Shown: positions 26,633 through 34,965 of the stretch, piece by piece
How the letters are laid out: the number at the start of each line of letters is the position of its first letter
How positions within the stretch are numbered: the stretch's first letter is position 1
The notes under the pieces: generated by a model
What the model was told of the DNA's origin: nothing
Database searches by the model: none
The model's input: only the letters and a program-made list of their open reading frames with translations
Source of the DNA: Streptomyces hygroscopicus
Lineage (GTDB): Bacteria; Actinomycetota; Actinomycetes; Streptomycetales; Streptomycetaceae
Reading direction: 5' to 3'
NCBI GenBank assembly: GCA_002021875.1
Contig: CP018627.1
Coordinates: forward strand, 3,162,001-3,226,000
Length of the DNA stretch: 64,000 nt
Made by a program: the position numbers and the translations under genes

Positions 26633-28129
26633 ATGGCCGACGGAACCGAGTCCGCCCGCACCGAATCCGCCCGCGCCTCCGTCGGCGGCGCCCCGCCGGG
26701 CGGTGCTCCGGCGCCGTCCCCCGAGGACGCGTATCTGGAGCGCCGCACCCTGCGGCGCGGCAGCGCGGGCCCGCTGCTGCTGACCGGCCTCGGTGTCGCC
26801 TATGTCGTCTCCGGCGACTTCTCGGGGTGGAACTTCGGCCTGTCGGAGGGCGGCTTCGGCGGGCTCGCCATCGCCGCCCTGCTGATGGGCCTGATGTACG
26901 CCTGCATGGTGTTCGCCCTGGCCGAGCTGGCCGCGATCCTGCCCACGGCGGGCGGCGGCTACGGCTTCGCGCGGCGCGCCCTCGGCCCCTGGGGCGGCTT
27001 TCTCACCGGTACGGCGATCCTCATCGAGTACGTCCTGGCCCCCGCCGCCATCTCCATCTTCATCGGCGACTACGTCGAGTCGCTCGGGCTCTTCGGCCTG
27101 GAGTCGGGCTGGCCGGTCTATCTGGCCTGTTTCATCCTCTTCATCGGCATCCATCTGTGGGGCGTGGGCGAGGCCCTGCGGTTCAGCCTGGTCGTGACCG
27201 CCATCGCCGTCGCCGCGCTGCTGGTCTTCGCCGTCGGCGCCCTCACCGACTTCGACGCGGGCTCGCTCAACGACATCCCGGTGGACCATTCGGCCGCCGG
27301 TGCCACTTCCTGGCTGCCGTTCGGGCTGCTCGGCATCTGGTCGGCGTTCCCCTTCGGGATGTGGTTCTTCCTGGGGGTGGAGGGGGTGCCGCTCGCGGCG
27401 GAGGAGACCCGGGACCCGGCCCGTACGCTGCCGAAGGCCATGGCCTGGTCCATGGGCATCCTGCTGATCCTCGCCCTGCTCACCTTCCTCGCGGCCACGG
27501 GGGCGCGCGGCTCGGGCGCCGTGCAGGAGGCGGGCAACCCGCTGGTCGAGGCGCTGCAGCCGGACGGAAAGGCGACCGTGCTGTCCCGCGTCGTCAACTA
27601 CGCGGGCCTCGCCGGGCTCGTCGCCTCCTTCTTCTCCCTGATCTTCGCGGGTTCGCGCCAGCTCTTCGCCCTCTCCCGGGCCGGCTATCTGCCCCGCTTC
27701 CTCTCCCTGACCAGCAGGCGCAAGGCCCCGTTCCTGGGTCTGCTGGTCCCGGGCGCCATCGGCTTCGCCCTCGCCGCGTGGACCGGCGACGGCGCCCGGA
27801 TGCTCAACACCGCGGTCTTCGGCGCCACCATCTCGTACGCCCTGATGTCGCTCTCCCACATCGTCCTGCGCCGCCGCGAGCCGGGCCTGGACCGCCCTTA
27901 CCGCACCCCGGGCGGCACGGTAACGTCGTCCATCGCCTTCGTCCTGGCCTGCTCCGCGCTGGTGGCCACCTTCCTGGTGGACAAGGACGCGGCCTTCATC
28001 GCGCTCGGCGTCTACGCGGTGGCGCTGGCCTACTTCGCCTTCTACAGCCGCCACCGCCTGGTCGCGGCCGCGCCGGAGGAGGAGTTCGCGGCGCTGGCGG
28101 AGGCCGAGGCGGAACTGTCCCGCGATTGA
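26633..28129 (+). CDS. Ethanolamine-type amino acid/amine permease
   Basis: A 498-residue APC-superfamily transporter with about twelve membrane helices. The N-terminal helices (GPLLLTGLGVAYVVSGDFSG, ALLMGLMYACMVFALAELAA, PTAGGGYGFARRALGP) match the ethanolamine permease group closely. A long soluble N-terminus (residues 1-45) is Ala/Pro-rich. I chose ATG 26633 because GGAGCAGGAG precedes it. It likely imports ethanolamine or a related amine for the GlnA4-like ligase. It lies directly after an inverted repeat that may control it. Confidence 0.88.
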   Translation: MADGTESARTESARASVGGAPPGGAPAPSPEDAYLERRTLRRGSAGPLLLTGLGVAYVVSGDFSGWNFGLSEGGFGGLAIAALLMGLMYACMVFALAELAAILPTAGGGYGFARRALGPWGGFLTGTAILIEYVLAPAAISIFIGDYVESLGLFGLESGWPVYLACFILFIGIHLWGVGEALRFSLVVTAIAVAALLVFAVGALTDFDAGSLNDIPVDHSAAGATSWLPFGLLGIWSAFPFGMWFFLGVEGVPLAAEETRDPARTLPKAMAWSMGILLILALLTFLAATGARGSGAVQEAGNPLVEALQPDGKATVLSRVVNYAGLAGLVASFFSLIFAGSRQLFALSRAGYLPRFLSLTSRRKAPFLGLLVPGAIGFALAAWTGDGARMLNTAVFGATISYALMSLSHIVLRRREPGLDRPYRTPGGTVTSSIAFVLACSALVATFLVDKDAAFIALGVYAVALAYFAFYSRHRLVAAAPEEEFAALAEAEAELSRD

Positions 28130-28171
28130 GCGCACAGTGAGTGCACAGATCTTCGAAGATCGGAGTCCCCG

Positions 28172-28864
28172 GTGGCCAAGCCCCTGATCGGCGTCAGCAC
28201 CTATCTCGAATCCTCGGCGAGCTGGGGTGTCTGGAACCTCCCCGCCGCGCTGCTGCCCGCGGGCTACCACCGGCTCGTCCAGCGCGCGGGCGGCCTGGCG
28301 GCGATGCTGCCGCCGGACGAGGACCCGGCCGCCGCCGCGCGGATCGTCTCCCGCCTCGACGGGCTCGTCATCTCCGGCGGCCCGGACGTGGATCCCGTGC
28401 GGTACGGGGCCGAGGTGGACCCGCGCACCGGGCCGCCCGCACGGGAGCGGGACGCCTGGGAGCTGGCCCTGATCGACGCGGCCCTGGCGTCGGGCACTCC
28501 CCTGCTGGGCATCTGCCGTGGCCACCAGCTTCTGAACGTCTTCCTCGGCGGCACCCTCGTCCAGCACCTGGACGGCCACGCGGGCCGGCCCGGCGTCTTC
28601 GAGCACCACGAGGTGAAGCCGGTCCCGGACACGCTCCTGGCCGAGATCCTCCCGGACCCGGTGTCCGTCCCCACCTTCCACCACCAGGCCGTGGCCCACT
28701 TGGGCGAGGGCCTGGTCCCCTCGGCCCACTCCGCGGACGACGGAACGGTGGAGGCGGTGGAACTGCCGGACGTGGAGGGGTTCGTGCTGGGCGTCCAGTG
28801 GCACCCGGAGGCGGGCGACGACGTACGGATCATGCGCGCCCTGGTGGAGGCGGCGGGGGGCTGA
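28172..28864 (+). CDS. Class I glutamine amidotransferase-like gamma-glutamyl hydrolase
   Basis: A 230-residue peptidase C26 protein of the PuuD type. The nucleophile is Cys114 (LLGICRGHQL), with His and Glu in VQWHPE near residue 210 completing the triad. PuuD-like enzymes remove glutamate from gamma-glutamyl-GABA; here the substrate would be the oxidised gamma-glutamyl product of the cluster. It begins 42 bp after the permease stop at a GTG, so the two are likely cotranscribed. Confidence 0.88.
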   Translation: MAKPLIGVSTYLESSASWGVWNLPAALLPAGYHRLVQRAGGLAAMLPPDEDPAAAARIVSRLDGLVISGGPDVDPVRYGAEVDPRTGPPARERDAWELALIDAALASGTPLLGICRGHQLLNVFLGGTLVQHLDGHAGRPGVFEHHEVKPVPDTLLAEILPDPVSVPTFHHQAVAHLGEGLVPSAHSADDGTVEAVELPDVEGFVLGVQWHPEAGDDVRIMRALVEAAGG

Positions 28865-28908
28865 GACGGGACCGGCGCCGAGCCCGGCGCCGGCCCCGGG
28901 CGAGCGGA

Positions 28909-29634
28909 TCAGCCGAGCTTGAGCAGCAGTTCGGTGAGTTCACCCGGCATGGTGATCATGCAGTCATGGCCGGTCTCCAACTCCCACACCTGCGCCGGGG
29001 AGCCGTTGGGCTGGATCGCGGGGACGGGCCGCCGGGTCATGCCGGGCGGCACATTGGCGACGCAGTGGATATGCGTCCGCGGGATCGCGTTCACGGCCGG
29101 GTTGTCCAGCCGGACCGGTTGCTGCAGGCAGCGCACCGACTGATCCGACATCATCGAGCGCAGCCACGCCACATCCGCCGGATCGGTGACCCCGAACAGA
29201 CCCCAGGACGGGTCCATCCCGACCAGGGGCGGAATCCGCCAGCCGCTCTCGGACGCCAGGCCCTGGTCGATCATGGCCTGGGTGAAGGGCATGACATCGG
29301 CCGCGGTCTCGCCGTGCTCCGGGACCATCGCGTCGAGATAGACGAGATGCGAGATCCGGTCCGGGAGCTGGTTGGCCGTGGACGAGATGACCAGCCCGGC
29401 GTAGCTGTGCCCGACGAGCACCACATCGGTGAGGTCTTCCTCGGTGATCAGCCCGACGATGTCGTCGACATGTGTATCGAGCCCCACCTCGGGGCCGAGC
29501 AGATGTGCCGTGTCGCCGTAGCCGGTCAGCGTCGGCGTGACCACCCGGTGTCCGGCCGCCGCCAGCAACGGAACCACCCGCTCCCAGCACTCTCCACTGT
29601 GCCAAGCGCCGTGCACTAGTACATATGTCGACAT
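28909..29634 (-). CDS. Alpha/beta hydrolase
   Basis: A 241-residue alpha/beta-fold hydrolase of the salicylate/methyl-ester esterase-like group. The oxyanion region LVHGAWHSG (residues 6-13), nucleophile Ser77 in GHSYAG and a C-terminal catalytic His in ETGHDCM are visible; the acid is probably in the VYLDAMVPEHG region. No signal peptide. Two TetR-type operators lie just upstream, so the gene is probably inducible by a small ligand. Substrate unknown. Confidence 0.88.
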   Translation of the reverse strand: MSTYVLVHGAWHSGECWERVVPLLAAAGHRVVTPTLTGYGDTAHLLGPEVGLDTHVDDIVGLITEEDLTDVVLVGHSYAGLVISSTANQLPDRISHLVYLDAMVPEHGETAADVMPFTQAMIDQGLASESGWRIPPLVGMDPSWGLFGVTDPADVAWLRSMMSDQSVRCLQQPVRLDNPAVNAIPRTHIHCVANVPPGMTRRPVPAIQPNGSPAQVWELETGHDCMITMPGELTELLLKLG

Positions 29635-29663
29635 ATTTCCGCTCCATCCGCATCAAAAATAAA

Positions 29664-29702
29664 CGGGACGCCGTCCCGGTTAAAAATATGGGACAGCGTC
29701 CC
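29664..29702 (-). promoter_or_regulatory. Pair of TetR-like operators
   Basis: CGGGAC-GCC-GTCCCG (29664-29678) and GGGAC-AGC-GTCCC (29690-29702), dyad centres 25 bp apart, in an AT-rich stretch directly before the alpha/beta hydrolase. No TetR gene lies next to them. Confidence 0.75.
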
Positions 29703-29730
29703 GCTTAGCAAGCGGGGACCGGTGCGGCGG

Positions 29731-30597
29731 TCAGGAGTTGATCTCGAACGGGTCGCCGTAGACCTTCCACTTCAGCGGAGGCGCCAGGTCGAAGTTCTTC
29801 TCGTTGAGGAACTTCCGCTGCTCGGTGTCGACGCGGCTGGTGTCGCTGTGCGCCTCCTCGCTCTTCATGGCCTCCTTACGGGCGTCGAGGAAGGCGTTGA
29901 GGTACGTGGTCTCGTTGCCGCCCTGCGCCGGGGGCTTGGCCTTGGACAGGGCGGTCTTACGGATGCCGCCGAAGCCGTACTTGCTGTCGCCGGGGCCGTG
30001 CATCACGATCGCGTCGTAGTAGATGAACTGGCCGAGCGCGCCCACCCCGTCGCTCTTGCCCTGCTTGACGGCCGGGTTGAAGTAGACGCGGTCGCGCTCA
30101 TGCCCCTGGGCGTCCTGGAACGCCTTGTCGGCGGCGGCCTTCTTCCAGTCCTTGGTGAAGTTCGGGTCCAGACCGTCGTGGGAGTCGGTGCCGTCGACGT
30201 CGCGCAGCGCGGGGAGATACTTGGCCAGGACGTTGCCGGGCTTCTGCTCGGTGTAGTACTCGACGAGGTCCAGCATGTCGCCGGTGCCGGAGCAGAATCC
30301 GATGATGCCCGCGGTGTAGCCGCGGCCGTCGCCTATGTCCTCGATGTACTTGAACTGGGCGCGCCAGTCGAGCGAGGAGTTCTCGGCGCTGGAGACCAGT
30401 TTCATGGCGATTTCCTTCTTCGCCGGGTCGTCCAGGCTGCTCGCCGCGGTGGCCTTGTGCGCCGAGTGGCGGTGCGTGTCCGCCGACGACGGCAGGTGGT
30501 CGGACGCCTGCCCGACTCCGACACCGGTGAAGACGAGCGCGGCCGGTACGGCGACGGCCACCGCCGCGAGACCGATCCTCCGGGGCATGGGGGACAT
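29731..30597 (-). CDS. GH46 chitosanase, secreted
   Basis: A 288-residue secreted endo-chitosanase. A signal peptide covers about residues 1-32 (RRIGLAAVAVAVPAALVFTG). The GH46 domain carries the catalytic Glu72 (SSAENS) and Asp90 (IGDGRGYT); their 18-residue spacing equals that of E22/D40 in the Streptomyces N174 enzyme. ATG 30597 follows GGAG. Upstream is a 19-bp perfect palindrome that probably binds a CsnR-type repressor. It acts on chitosan outside the cell. Confidence 0.95.
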   Translation of the reverse strand: MSPMPRRIGLAAVAVAVPAALVFTGVGVGQASDHLPSSADTHRHSAHKATAASSLDDPAKKEIAMKLVSSAENSSLDWRAQFKYIEDIGDGRGYTAGIIGFCSGTGDMLDLVEYYTEQKPGNVLAKYLPALRDVDGTDSHDGLDPNFTKDWKKAAADKAFQDAQGHERDRVYFNPAVKQGKSDGVGALGQFIYYDAIVMHGPGDSKYGFGGIRKTALSKAKPPAQGGNETTYLNAFLDARKEAMKSEEAHSDTSRVDTEQRKFLNEKNFDLAPPLKWKVYGDPFEINS

Positions 30598-30684
30598 GGG
30601 AACTCCGTTCCTTGTCGACTGTGGGGGAAGTGCACACGGCCGTCCCAGGGCACACCGGGGCAGCCCCGGACCCTGGGACGATCC

Positions 30685-30703
30685 GTTAGGAACCTTTCCT
30701 AAC
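30685..30703 (-). promoter_or_regulatory. CsnR-like operator of the chitosanase gene
   Basis: GTTAGGAA-CCT-TTCCTAAC, perfect arms, 88 bp upstream of the chitosanase ATG. The motif resembles boxes reported for ROK-family CsnR control of Streptomyces chitosanase genes. Confidence 0.7.
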
Positions 30704-30803
30704 CATTCAAGCGAGCGCGTCGTGTCCACCACAAGGGTTTCGACACCATTCGACAAAGAAGCCCTGTGCCGGTCCGCCTCCGAGGGCGGCGCCAACTCCC
30801 TTG

Positions 30804-32063
30804 CTACGACTGGGGTATGGGCATCGCGGGGTCCGCGCCGCCAGCCGCCCCGGACGCCCCGGACCCGCCGGTGGCCCCGGACAAGCCCGTCGCGCCAGTG
30901 AGGCCCGTCGGCTCGGCCGCGCCCTCGGCCCCGACCGGCGTCCTCGTCACCGGCCGTGCCGCGATCGCCCGCCACCACGGCTCCAGCGGCAGCCCCTGCC
31001 CCGGCTCGAACGGCTGCCCCGGACGCGGAACGGCCACGTTCGCCCCGGCCTCCTCCGCCGCCGACACCGTTCCCTCGGCGGGCTCCTCCCACGGGTGCGG
31101 GGCGAGGTTGAAGGTGCCCCAGTGGATCGGCAGCATGATCCCCTTCGCCGGGTCCCCGCCCTGCAGATCGAGGTGGGCCCGCATGCCCTCCTCGGGGGTC
31201 ATATGGATGTCCGGCCAGTAGTCGGAGTACGCGCCGATCTGCACCATGGTCGCGTCGAACGGCCCGTACGCCGCGCCGATCTCCGCGAAACCGGGGAAGT
31301 AGCCGGTGTCCCCGCTGTGGTAGACCCGGTGCTCGGGACCGGCCACCACCCAGGAGGCCCACAGGGTGTGCTGGGTGTTGCGCAGCCCGCGCCCGCAGAA
31401 GTGGCGGGCCGGAGTGGCGGTGAGCCTGAGCCCGGCGACCTCGGTGGACTCATGCCAGTCCAGCTCGGTCATCCGGTCGGCCGGGACGCCCCAGCGCTCC
31501 AGATGGGCGCCGACCCCCAGCGGGACGACGAACATGGCGTGGCTCCGCACCAGCGCCCGGATCGTGGGCATGTCCAGATGGTCGTAGTGGTCATGGGAGA
31601 TGACCACCGCGTCCACCGGTGCCAGCTCCCGCAGCGGCACCGGCACCGGATGCAGCCGCTTGGGCCCCACCATCGAGAAAGGCGAACAGCGCTGGCCCCA
31701 TACGGGGTCGAACAGCACCCGCCGCCCGTCGATCTCCGCGAGGACGCTGGAGTGCCCCATCCAGGTCAGCCGCAGCCCGGAGGCGGGCGGAGTGGCCAGA
31801 TCGGCGACGGTGGTGGGGTGTACCGGCACGGTCCCGGCCGGGGCCCTGCGGACACGCTCCTCCTTGCGGAAGTAGGTGGACGCGAGCTTCAGCATCGAGC
31901 CGGACGGGCCGGTGCGGGCGCCCACCGGGTTGACGAACACACCGTCCGCGAAGTTCGGCGACCGCCGGATGCGCTCCATCCGCTCCCCAGTGGGATCCGC
32001 CCCGAAGGCGGCGGGGCGCAGGGCGGCGGCGAACCGGGAACGTGTCGGATGGGAGCCGGTCAC
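30804..32063 (-). CDS. Metallo-beta-lactamase-fold hydrolase (NAPE-PLD/UlaG-like)
   Basis: A 419-residue protein. GTG 32063 directly follows GGAGGATCC, which fixes the start; the upstream extension is discarded. The metal motif HxHxDH lies at residues 157-162 (SHDHYDHLD), with further ligands in HSGDTGYF and LPIHWGTF, as in N-acylphosphatidylethanolamine phospholipase D-like proteins. The last 35 residues are a Gly/Ala/Thr/Ser repeat tail (GLTGATGLSGATGG). No signal peptide. Substrate unknown; a phosphodiester or lactone is likely. Confidence 0.85.
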   Translation of the reverse strand: MTGSHPTRSRFAAALRPAAFGADPTGERMERIRRSPNFADGVFVNPVGARTGPSGSMLKLASTYFRKEERVRRAPAGTVPVHPTTVADLATPPASGLRLTWMGHSSVLAEIDGRRVLFDPVWGQRCSPFSMVGPKRLHPVPVPLRELAPVDAVVISHDHYDHLDMPTIRALVRSHAMFVVPLGVGAHLERWGVPADRMTELDWHESTEVAGLRLTATPARHFCGRGLRNTQHTLWASWVVAGPEHRVYHSGDTGYFPGFAEIGAAYGPFDATMVQIGAYSDYWPDIHMTPEEGMRAHLDLQGGDPAKGIMLPIHWGTFNLAPHPWEEPAEGTVSAAEEAGANVAVPRPGQPFEPGQGLPLEPWWRAIAARPVTRTPVGAEGAAEPTGLTGATGLSGATGGSGASGAAGGADPAMPIPQS

Positions 32064-32132
32064 GGATCCTCCAGGGGGAGAGGGCGGGGGCACTCCAACG
32101 CGCGGTGCCGTTGGGCTGCAATCACACAACTC

Positions 32133-33017
32133 TTACGAGGGGTGACCTTGTTCCGGAACGGTGCGCTCGGCCGAGGTGAACGACAACACCAGGTGGTCCT
32201 CCAGCGGGCGGTAGCCGAGACGCTGGTAGAGGGCGTTGCTGGTGGGATTGTCGAGATCGGTGAAGAGCAGGATCTCCTGCACCCCGGCGGCCCGCGCGGC
32301 GCGGCTCACGGCGGCCGTGGCGGCGCCCGCGTAGCCGCGTCCGCGCAGCTCAGGCGGGGTGTACACGAGGGAGACCCGGGCCATGCCCGCGACCGTACGG
32401 CTGATCCCGGCGCAGGCCACCGGCCGGCCGTCGAGTTCCCACAGGGTGATCCCGTCGTGGCCGAGCTTGTCGTCCACCTGGGCGGCGACATCGTCCATCA
32501 GCCCCCGGCTCTCGCGGGCGAACCCCTCGTACCAGGTGAGCAGCAGATCGCGGTCGGCCGCGGTGGCGGTCCGCGGGCGTCCCGGGGGCGCGGGATCAGG
32601 CGGGGTGAGGGTGCCGAGGCGATAGAGCCGGTGGTTCTGCTCGACGTCGCTCCGCGCGCCGGTGAGGTCCGTCCAGGCGGTGGCGAAGGTCGCGGCGGTC
32701 TCGCGCCCGGCGTTCACTCCGGTGATCTTCTGCTCGCCGTCCCCCGCGAGGGTGCGGGCGAGGGCCCGGGCCGCCTCGCCGGGCAGCGGGGAGAGCAGCG
32801 GAGGGTAGGGCGGGGTGCACAGAAACGCGCCCTCCACCGAGCCCTCCCCGGCCCACCATCCGTAGACCGGCGGCTGCTCGCCGTATCTGCCGCTGCCCCC
32901 CGCCACCAGGGAGGAGACCACTGTGAGCAAAGTGGTGTGCCGGGCCGGGCGGGCGCCCAGAAAGTCGCCCGCCGCGGCCCGGAACTCATCGAGGTCGTAC
33001 GTCACCGTCCACGCCAT
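32133..33017 (-). CDS. GNAT-family N-acetyltransferase
   Basis: A 294-residue protein with an N-terminal extra domain (1-150) and a C-terminal GNAT domain (155-290). The acetyl-CoA loop is in VYTPPELRGRGYAGAAT, and the following LFTDLDNPTSNALYQRLGYRP is typical of the fold. I chose ATG 33017 because GGAGCAC lies just before it; an upstream ATG at 33059 is less likely. Acceptor unknown. Confidence 0.85.
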   Translation of the reverse strand: MAWTVTYDLDEFRAAAGDFLGARPARHTTLLTVVSSLVAGGSGRYGEQPPVYGWWAGEGSVEGAFLCTPPYPPLLSPLPGEAARALARTLAGDGEQKITGVNAGRETAATFATAWTDLTGARSDVEQNHRLYRLGTLTPPDPAPPGRPRTATAADRDLLLTWYEGFARESRGLMDDVAAQVDDKLGHDGITLWELDGRPVACAGISRTVAGMARVSLVYTPPELRGRGYAGAATAAVSRAARAAGVQEILLFTDLDNPTSNALYQRLGYRPLEDHLVLSFTSAERTVPEQGHPS

Positions 33018-33120
33018 GTGCTCCAGGCTGGCGCGGAGCGGCGGAGCGGCGCACCTCAATTTCCTCGCTTCCGACCGGCTGACCGCCCGGCGGCCCGGTC
33101 AGCGGCCGGTCAGTGGCCGC

Positions 33121-34026
33121 TCAGCAGCTCAGGTTGGAGCCGGGGGTGGTGCCGAGTATCTGGACGAACCGCTGGTAGGCGTCGATCCGGCTCTGCACCT
33201 GGCCGGGGTTGCCGCCGTTGCACTCCAGGCTGCCGTTGATGGCGCGGATGGTCTCGCCGAAGCCCCGCTGGTTGACCATGGCGTCGTGCGGGGTCATCGA
33301 GCCGGCCCCGCTCTGGGTGTTCCAGAACCACAGGGCGGTCTTCCAGGACACCGCGGCGTCCCGCTCCACCAGCCAGGGGTTGCCGAGCAGATCGATGCCG
33401 AGTGCGTCGCCCGCGGCCTTGTAGTTGAAGTTCCAGCTGAGCTGGATCGGTCCACGGCCGTAGTACGCCGCCTGGCCCGCGGGGCAGCCGTAGGGCTGGC
33501 TCGAGTCGCAGTAGTGCGGGTAGTTGGAGGTGTTCTGCTCCACGATGTGGACCAGGCCGCCGGTCTCGTGGTTGACGTTGGCCAGGAAGGCGGCCGCCTC
33601 CTGCTTCTTGACGGTGTCGCTGCCGGTGTTGGCGAAGCCGGGGTAGGCGCTCAGGGCGGCGGTCAGGCCCTGGTAGGTGTAGAACGAGTTCCGGTTCGGG
33701 AACATCTGGTTGAACTGCGCCTCGCTCACCACGAAGCCGCTCGGGTTCTGGCCCTCGCCGCCGCAGTTGAAGGGCTCCCAGTACCAGGTGCTGATCACCG
33801 GGTCATAGCCCGGGTTGTCGTGCTCCGCGCGGTAGTACTTGCCGTCGGTGTACCGGACGATGTCGCCGGTGACGTACGCCCTTCCCGCGGCCCAGTTCGG
33901 GTAGTCGCAGGCCGCCTGGGCAGTCGTTCCCGCCGCCGAGGCGGATGAGGCCATGGGCATGACAAGCACACTCGCACACACCGCCGCGGTCGCCGCGAGC
34001 GGCGCCAGAACACGTCGTCTCCACAT
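33121..34026 (-). CDS. GH19 chitinase with chitin-binding domain, secreted
   Basis: A 301-residue secreted endochitinase. Signal peptide 1-31 (ending ASSASAA), a CBM5/12 chitin-binding domain at 40-88 (PNWAAGRAYVTGDIVRY...WYWEPF), then the GH19 catalytic domain with the acid Glu154 (NVNHETGG) and second Glu163 (HIVEQN). GRGPIQLSWNFNY is a GH19 signature. ATG 34026 follows AAGGAG. A near-perfect 30-bp inverted repeat upstream resembles the Streptomyces chi-gene operators. Acts on chitin outside the cell. Confidence 0.95.
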   Translation of the reverse strand: MWRRRVLAPLAATAAVCASVLVMPMASSASAAGTTAQAACDYPNWAAGRAYVTGDIVRYTDGKYYRAEHDNPGYDPVISTWYWEPFNCGGEGQNPSGFVVSEAQFNQMFPNRNSFYTYQGLTAALSAYPGFANTGSDTVKKQEAAAFLANVNHETGGLVHIVEQNTSNYPHYCDSSQPYGCPAGQAAYYGRGPIQLSWNFNYKAAGDALGIDLLGNPWLVERDAAVSWKTALWFWNTQSGAGSMTPHDAMVNQRGFGETIRAINGSLECNGGNPGQVQSRIDAYQRFVQILGTTPGSNLSC

Positions 34027-34082
34027 GAGGCCGATCTCCTTCGCGTGGGGGGCCCTGCAATGCTGAGGGACACTCAAGCGGC

Positions 34083-34112
34083 TTGGTCTATACCAGTCAA
34101 GGTATAGACCAA
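34083..34112 (-). promoter_or_regulatory. Chitinase operator, DasR-like inverted repeat
   Basis: TTGGTCTATACC and GGTATAGACCAA form perfect 12-bp arms around six bases, 57 bp upstream of the chitinase ATG. Each arm resembles half of the TGGTCTAGACCA core bound by DasR and of the direct repeats in chi promoters. Confidence 0.75.
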
Positions 34113-34186
34113 ACCTTTGTGCCGGAATGAGCAAACGGGCGGTCGTCGGAGCAAGTCCGGGAGCAGGGCGTGGATCTGACCTGCGA

Positions 34187-34329
34187 TCAGGTCTCGCGTT
34201 CGGGGCGGTAGGTGTCGGCGTCCACCCCGAAGGTCCAGGCGACGCCCTCGCGGGCGGTCCGGACCCGGGGCGACGCGCCATCGCACTTGCCGCCGCATTC
34301 GTCATTGCCGTTGCCGTTGCCGTCGTCAC
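34187..34329 (-). pseudogene. Internally deleted gene remnant
   Basis: A GTG at 34329 follows GGGGGAGCGGAC and begins an Ala/Thr-rich N-terminus (MTTATATAMTNAAASAMA). The sequence then shifts frame to TAREGVAWTFGVDADTYRPE before a TGA at 34187. The second part resembles the C-terminus of large actinobacterial DUF6745-like proteins, so most of the gene seems deleted. Family assignment is tentative. Confidence 0.4.
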
Positions 34330-34346
34330 CGTCCGCTCCCCCGCTC

Positions 34347-34700
34347 TCAGTCCGCCACGACGCGCACGGCGCCCAGCATGTACTCCCGCTGGCGCACCAA
34401 GCGGTACCAGCCCCTGGGCAGCGGTATCGCCGCGTGCTCCTCGTGCACCACCCGCCCGCCGTCGGGGAGATGGCGTTACGAGACGCCGAACGGGCCCGAC
34501 TCGCGCACCAGCGCGCCCGGCCCGACCACCGCGTGGGCGTGCCCGGTCACCTCGCTGAGCGGGAGCACGACGAGGACTCCAGTGCCACCGGCACCGGGGT
34601 TCCTGTTCGATCCCCCAGCCGGACCGCCCCGGAAGCCGACCAGGCAGACGGGTAGTCCGATATTGCTTCTCCGGATGTTGCGCGTGACTTCGCCCGAACC
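34347..34700 (-). pseudogene. Broken gene with in-frame stop (TGHAHAV-type protein)
   Basis: Reading minus-strand, VLVVLPLSEVTGHAHAVVG is followed by an in-frame TAA (34476-34478). The same frame then continues for 42 clean codons, RHLPDGGRVVHEEHAAIPL and then PRGWYRLVRQREYMLGAVR, to a TGA at 34347. The pattern (GHAHAV, then HEEH, then WYR-VRQREY) looks like one small conserved protein cut by a nonsense codon. The 5' end is unclear and also appears decayed. Confidence 0.65.
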
Positions 34701-34704
34701 GACC

Positions 34705-34965
34705 TCAGTACTTCTGTCGGCCACCCGGGTAACGGACCGGCTGACGGCACTCCGGCGCATCCGCAGGCGCAGGTTCGTCGCTGAGCGCATAACACAAGGC
34801 GGCGTGCAGTTGCTCCGCTTCCGCCACCGTCAGCACCAGCGACGCCGAAGACGCGCCACCGGGCTTGAGAACGTGAAGCGGCAGTTCAAGTAGACCGCCT
34901 TCCCCAGGACGCAGACCACGCCCCGGTGCCGGACCGACCCGCCAGCCCCCTGACGCCTTACGCAT
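34705..34965 (-). CDS. Small hypothetical protein
   Basis: An 86-residue protein starting at ATG 34965 behind GGAGAGGGGGA. Residues 15-60 (LELPLHVLKPGGASSASLVLT followed by VAEAEQLHAALCYALSDEPAP, quoted in part as AEAEQLHAALCYAL) suggest a small mixed fold. Its start overlaps the stop of the next gene by eight bases (ATGCGTAA), so they are coupled. No family recognised; it sits next to a WhiJ-like locus. Confidence 0.6.
   Translation of the reverse strand: MRKASGGWRVGPAPGRGLRPGEGGLLELPLHVLKPGGASSASLVLTVAEAEQLHAALCYALSDEPAPADAPECRQPVRYPGGRQKY

Noticed and set aside
34378..34893. Plus-strand 171-codon frame
   Set aside because: The opposite strand carries recognisable remnants (TGHAHAV, WYRLVRQREY) and the plus-strand composition is Arg/Ser/Pro-rich with no start site.
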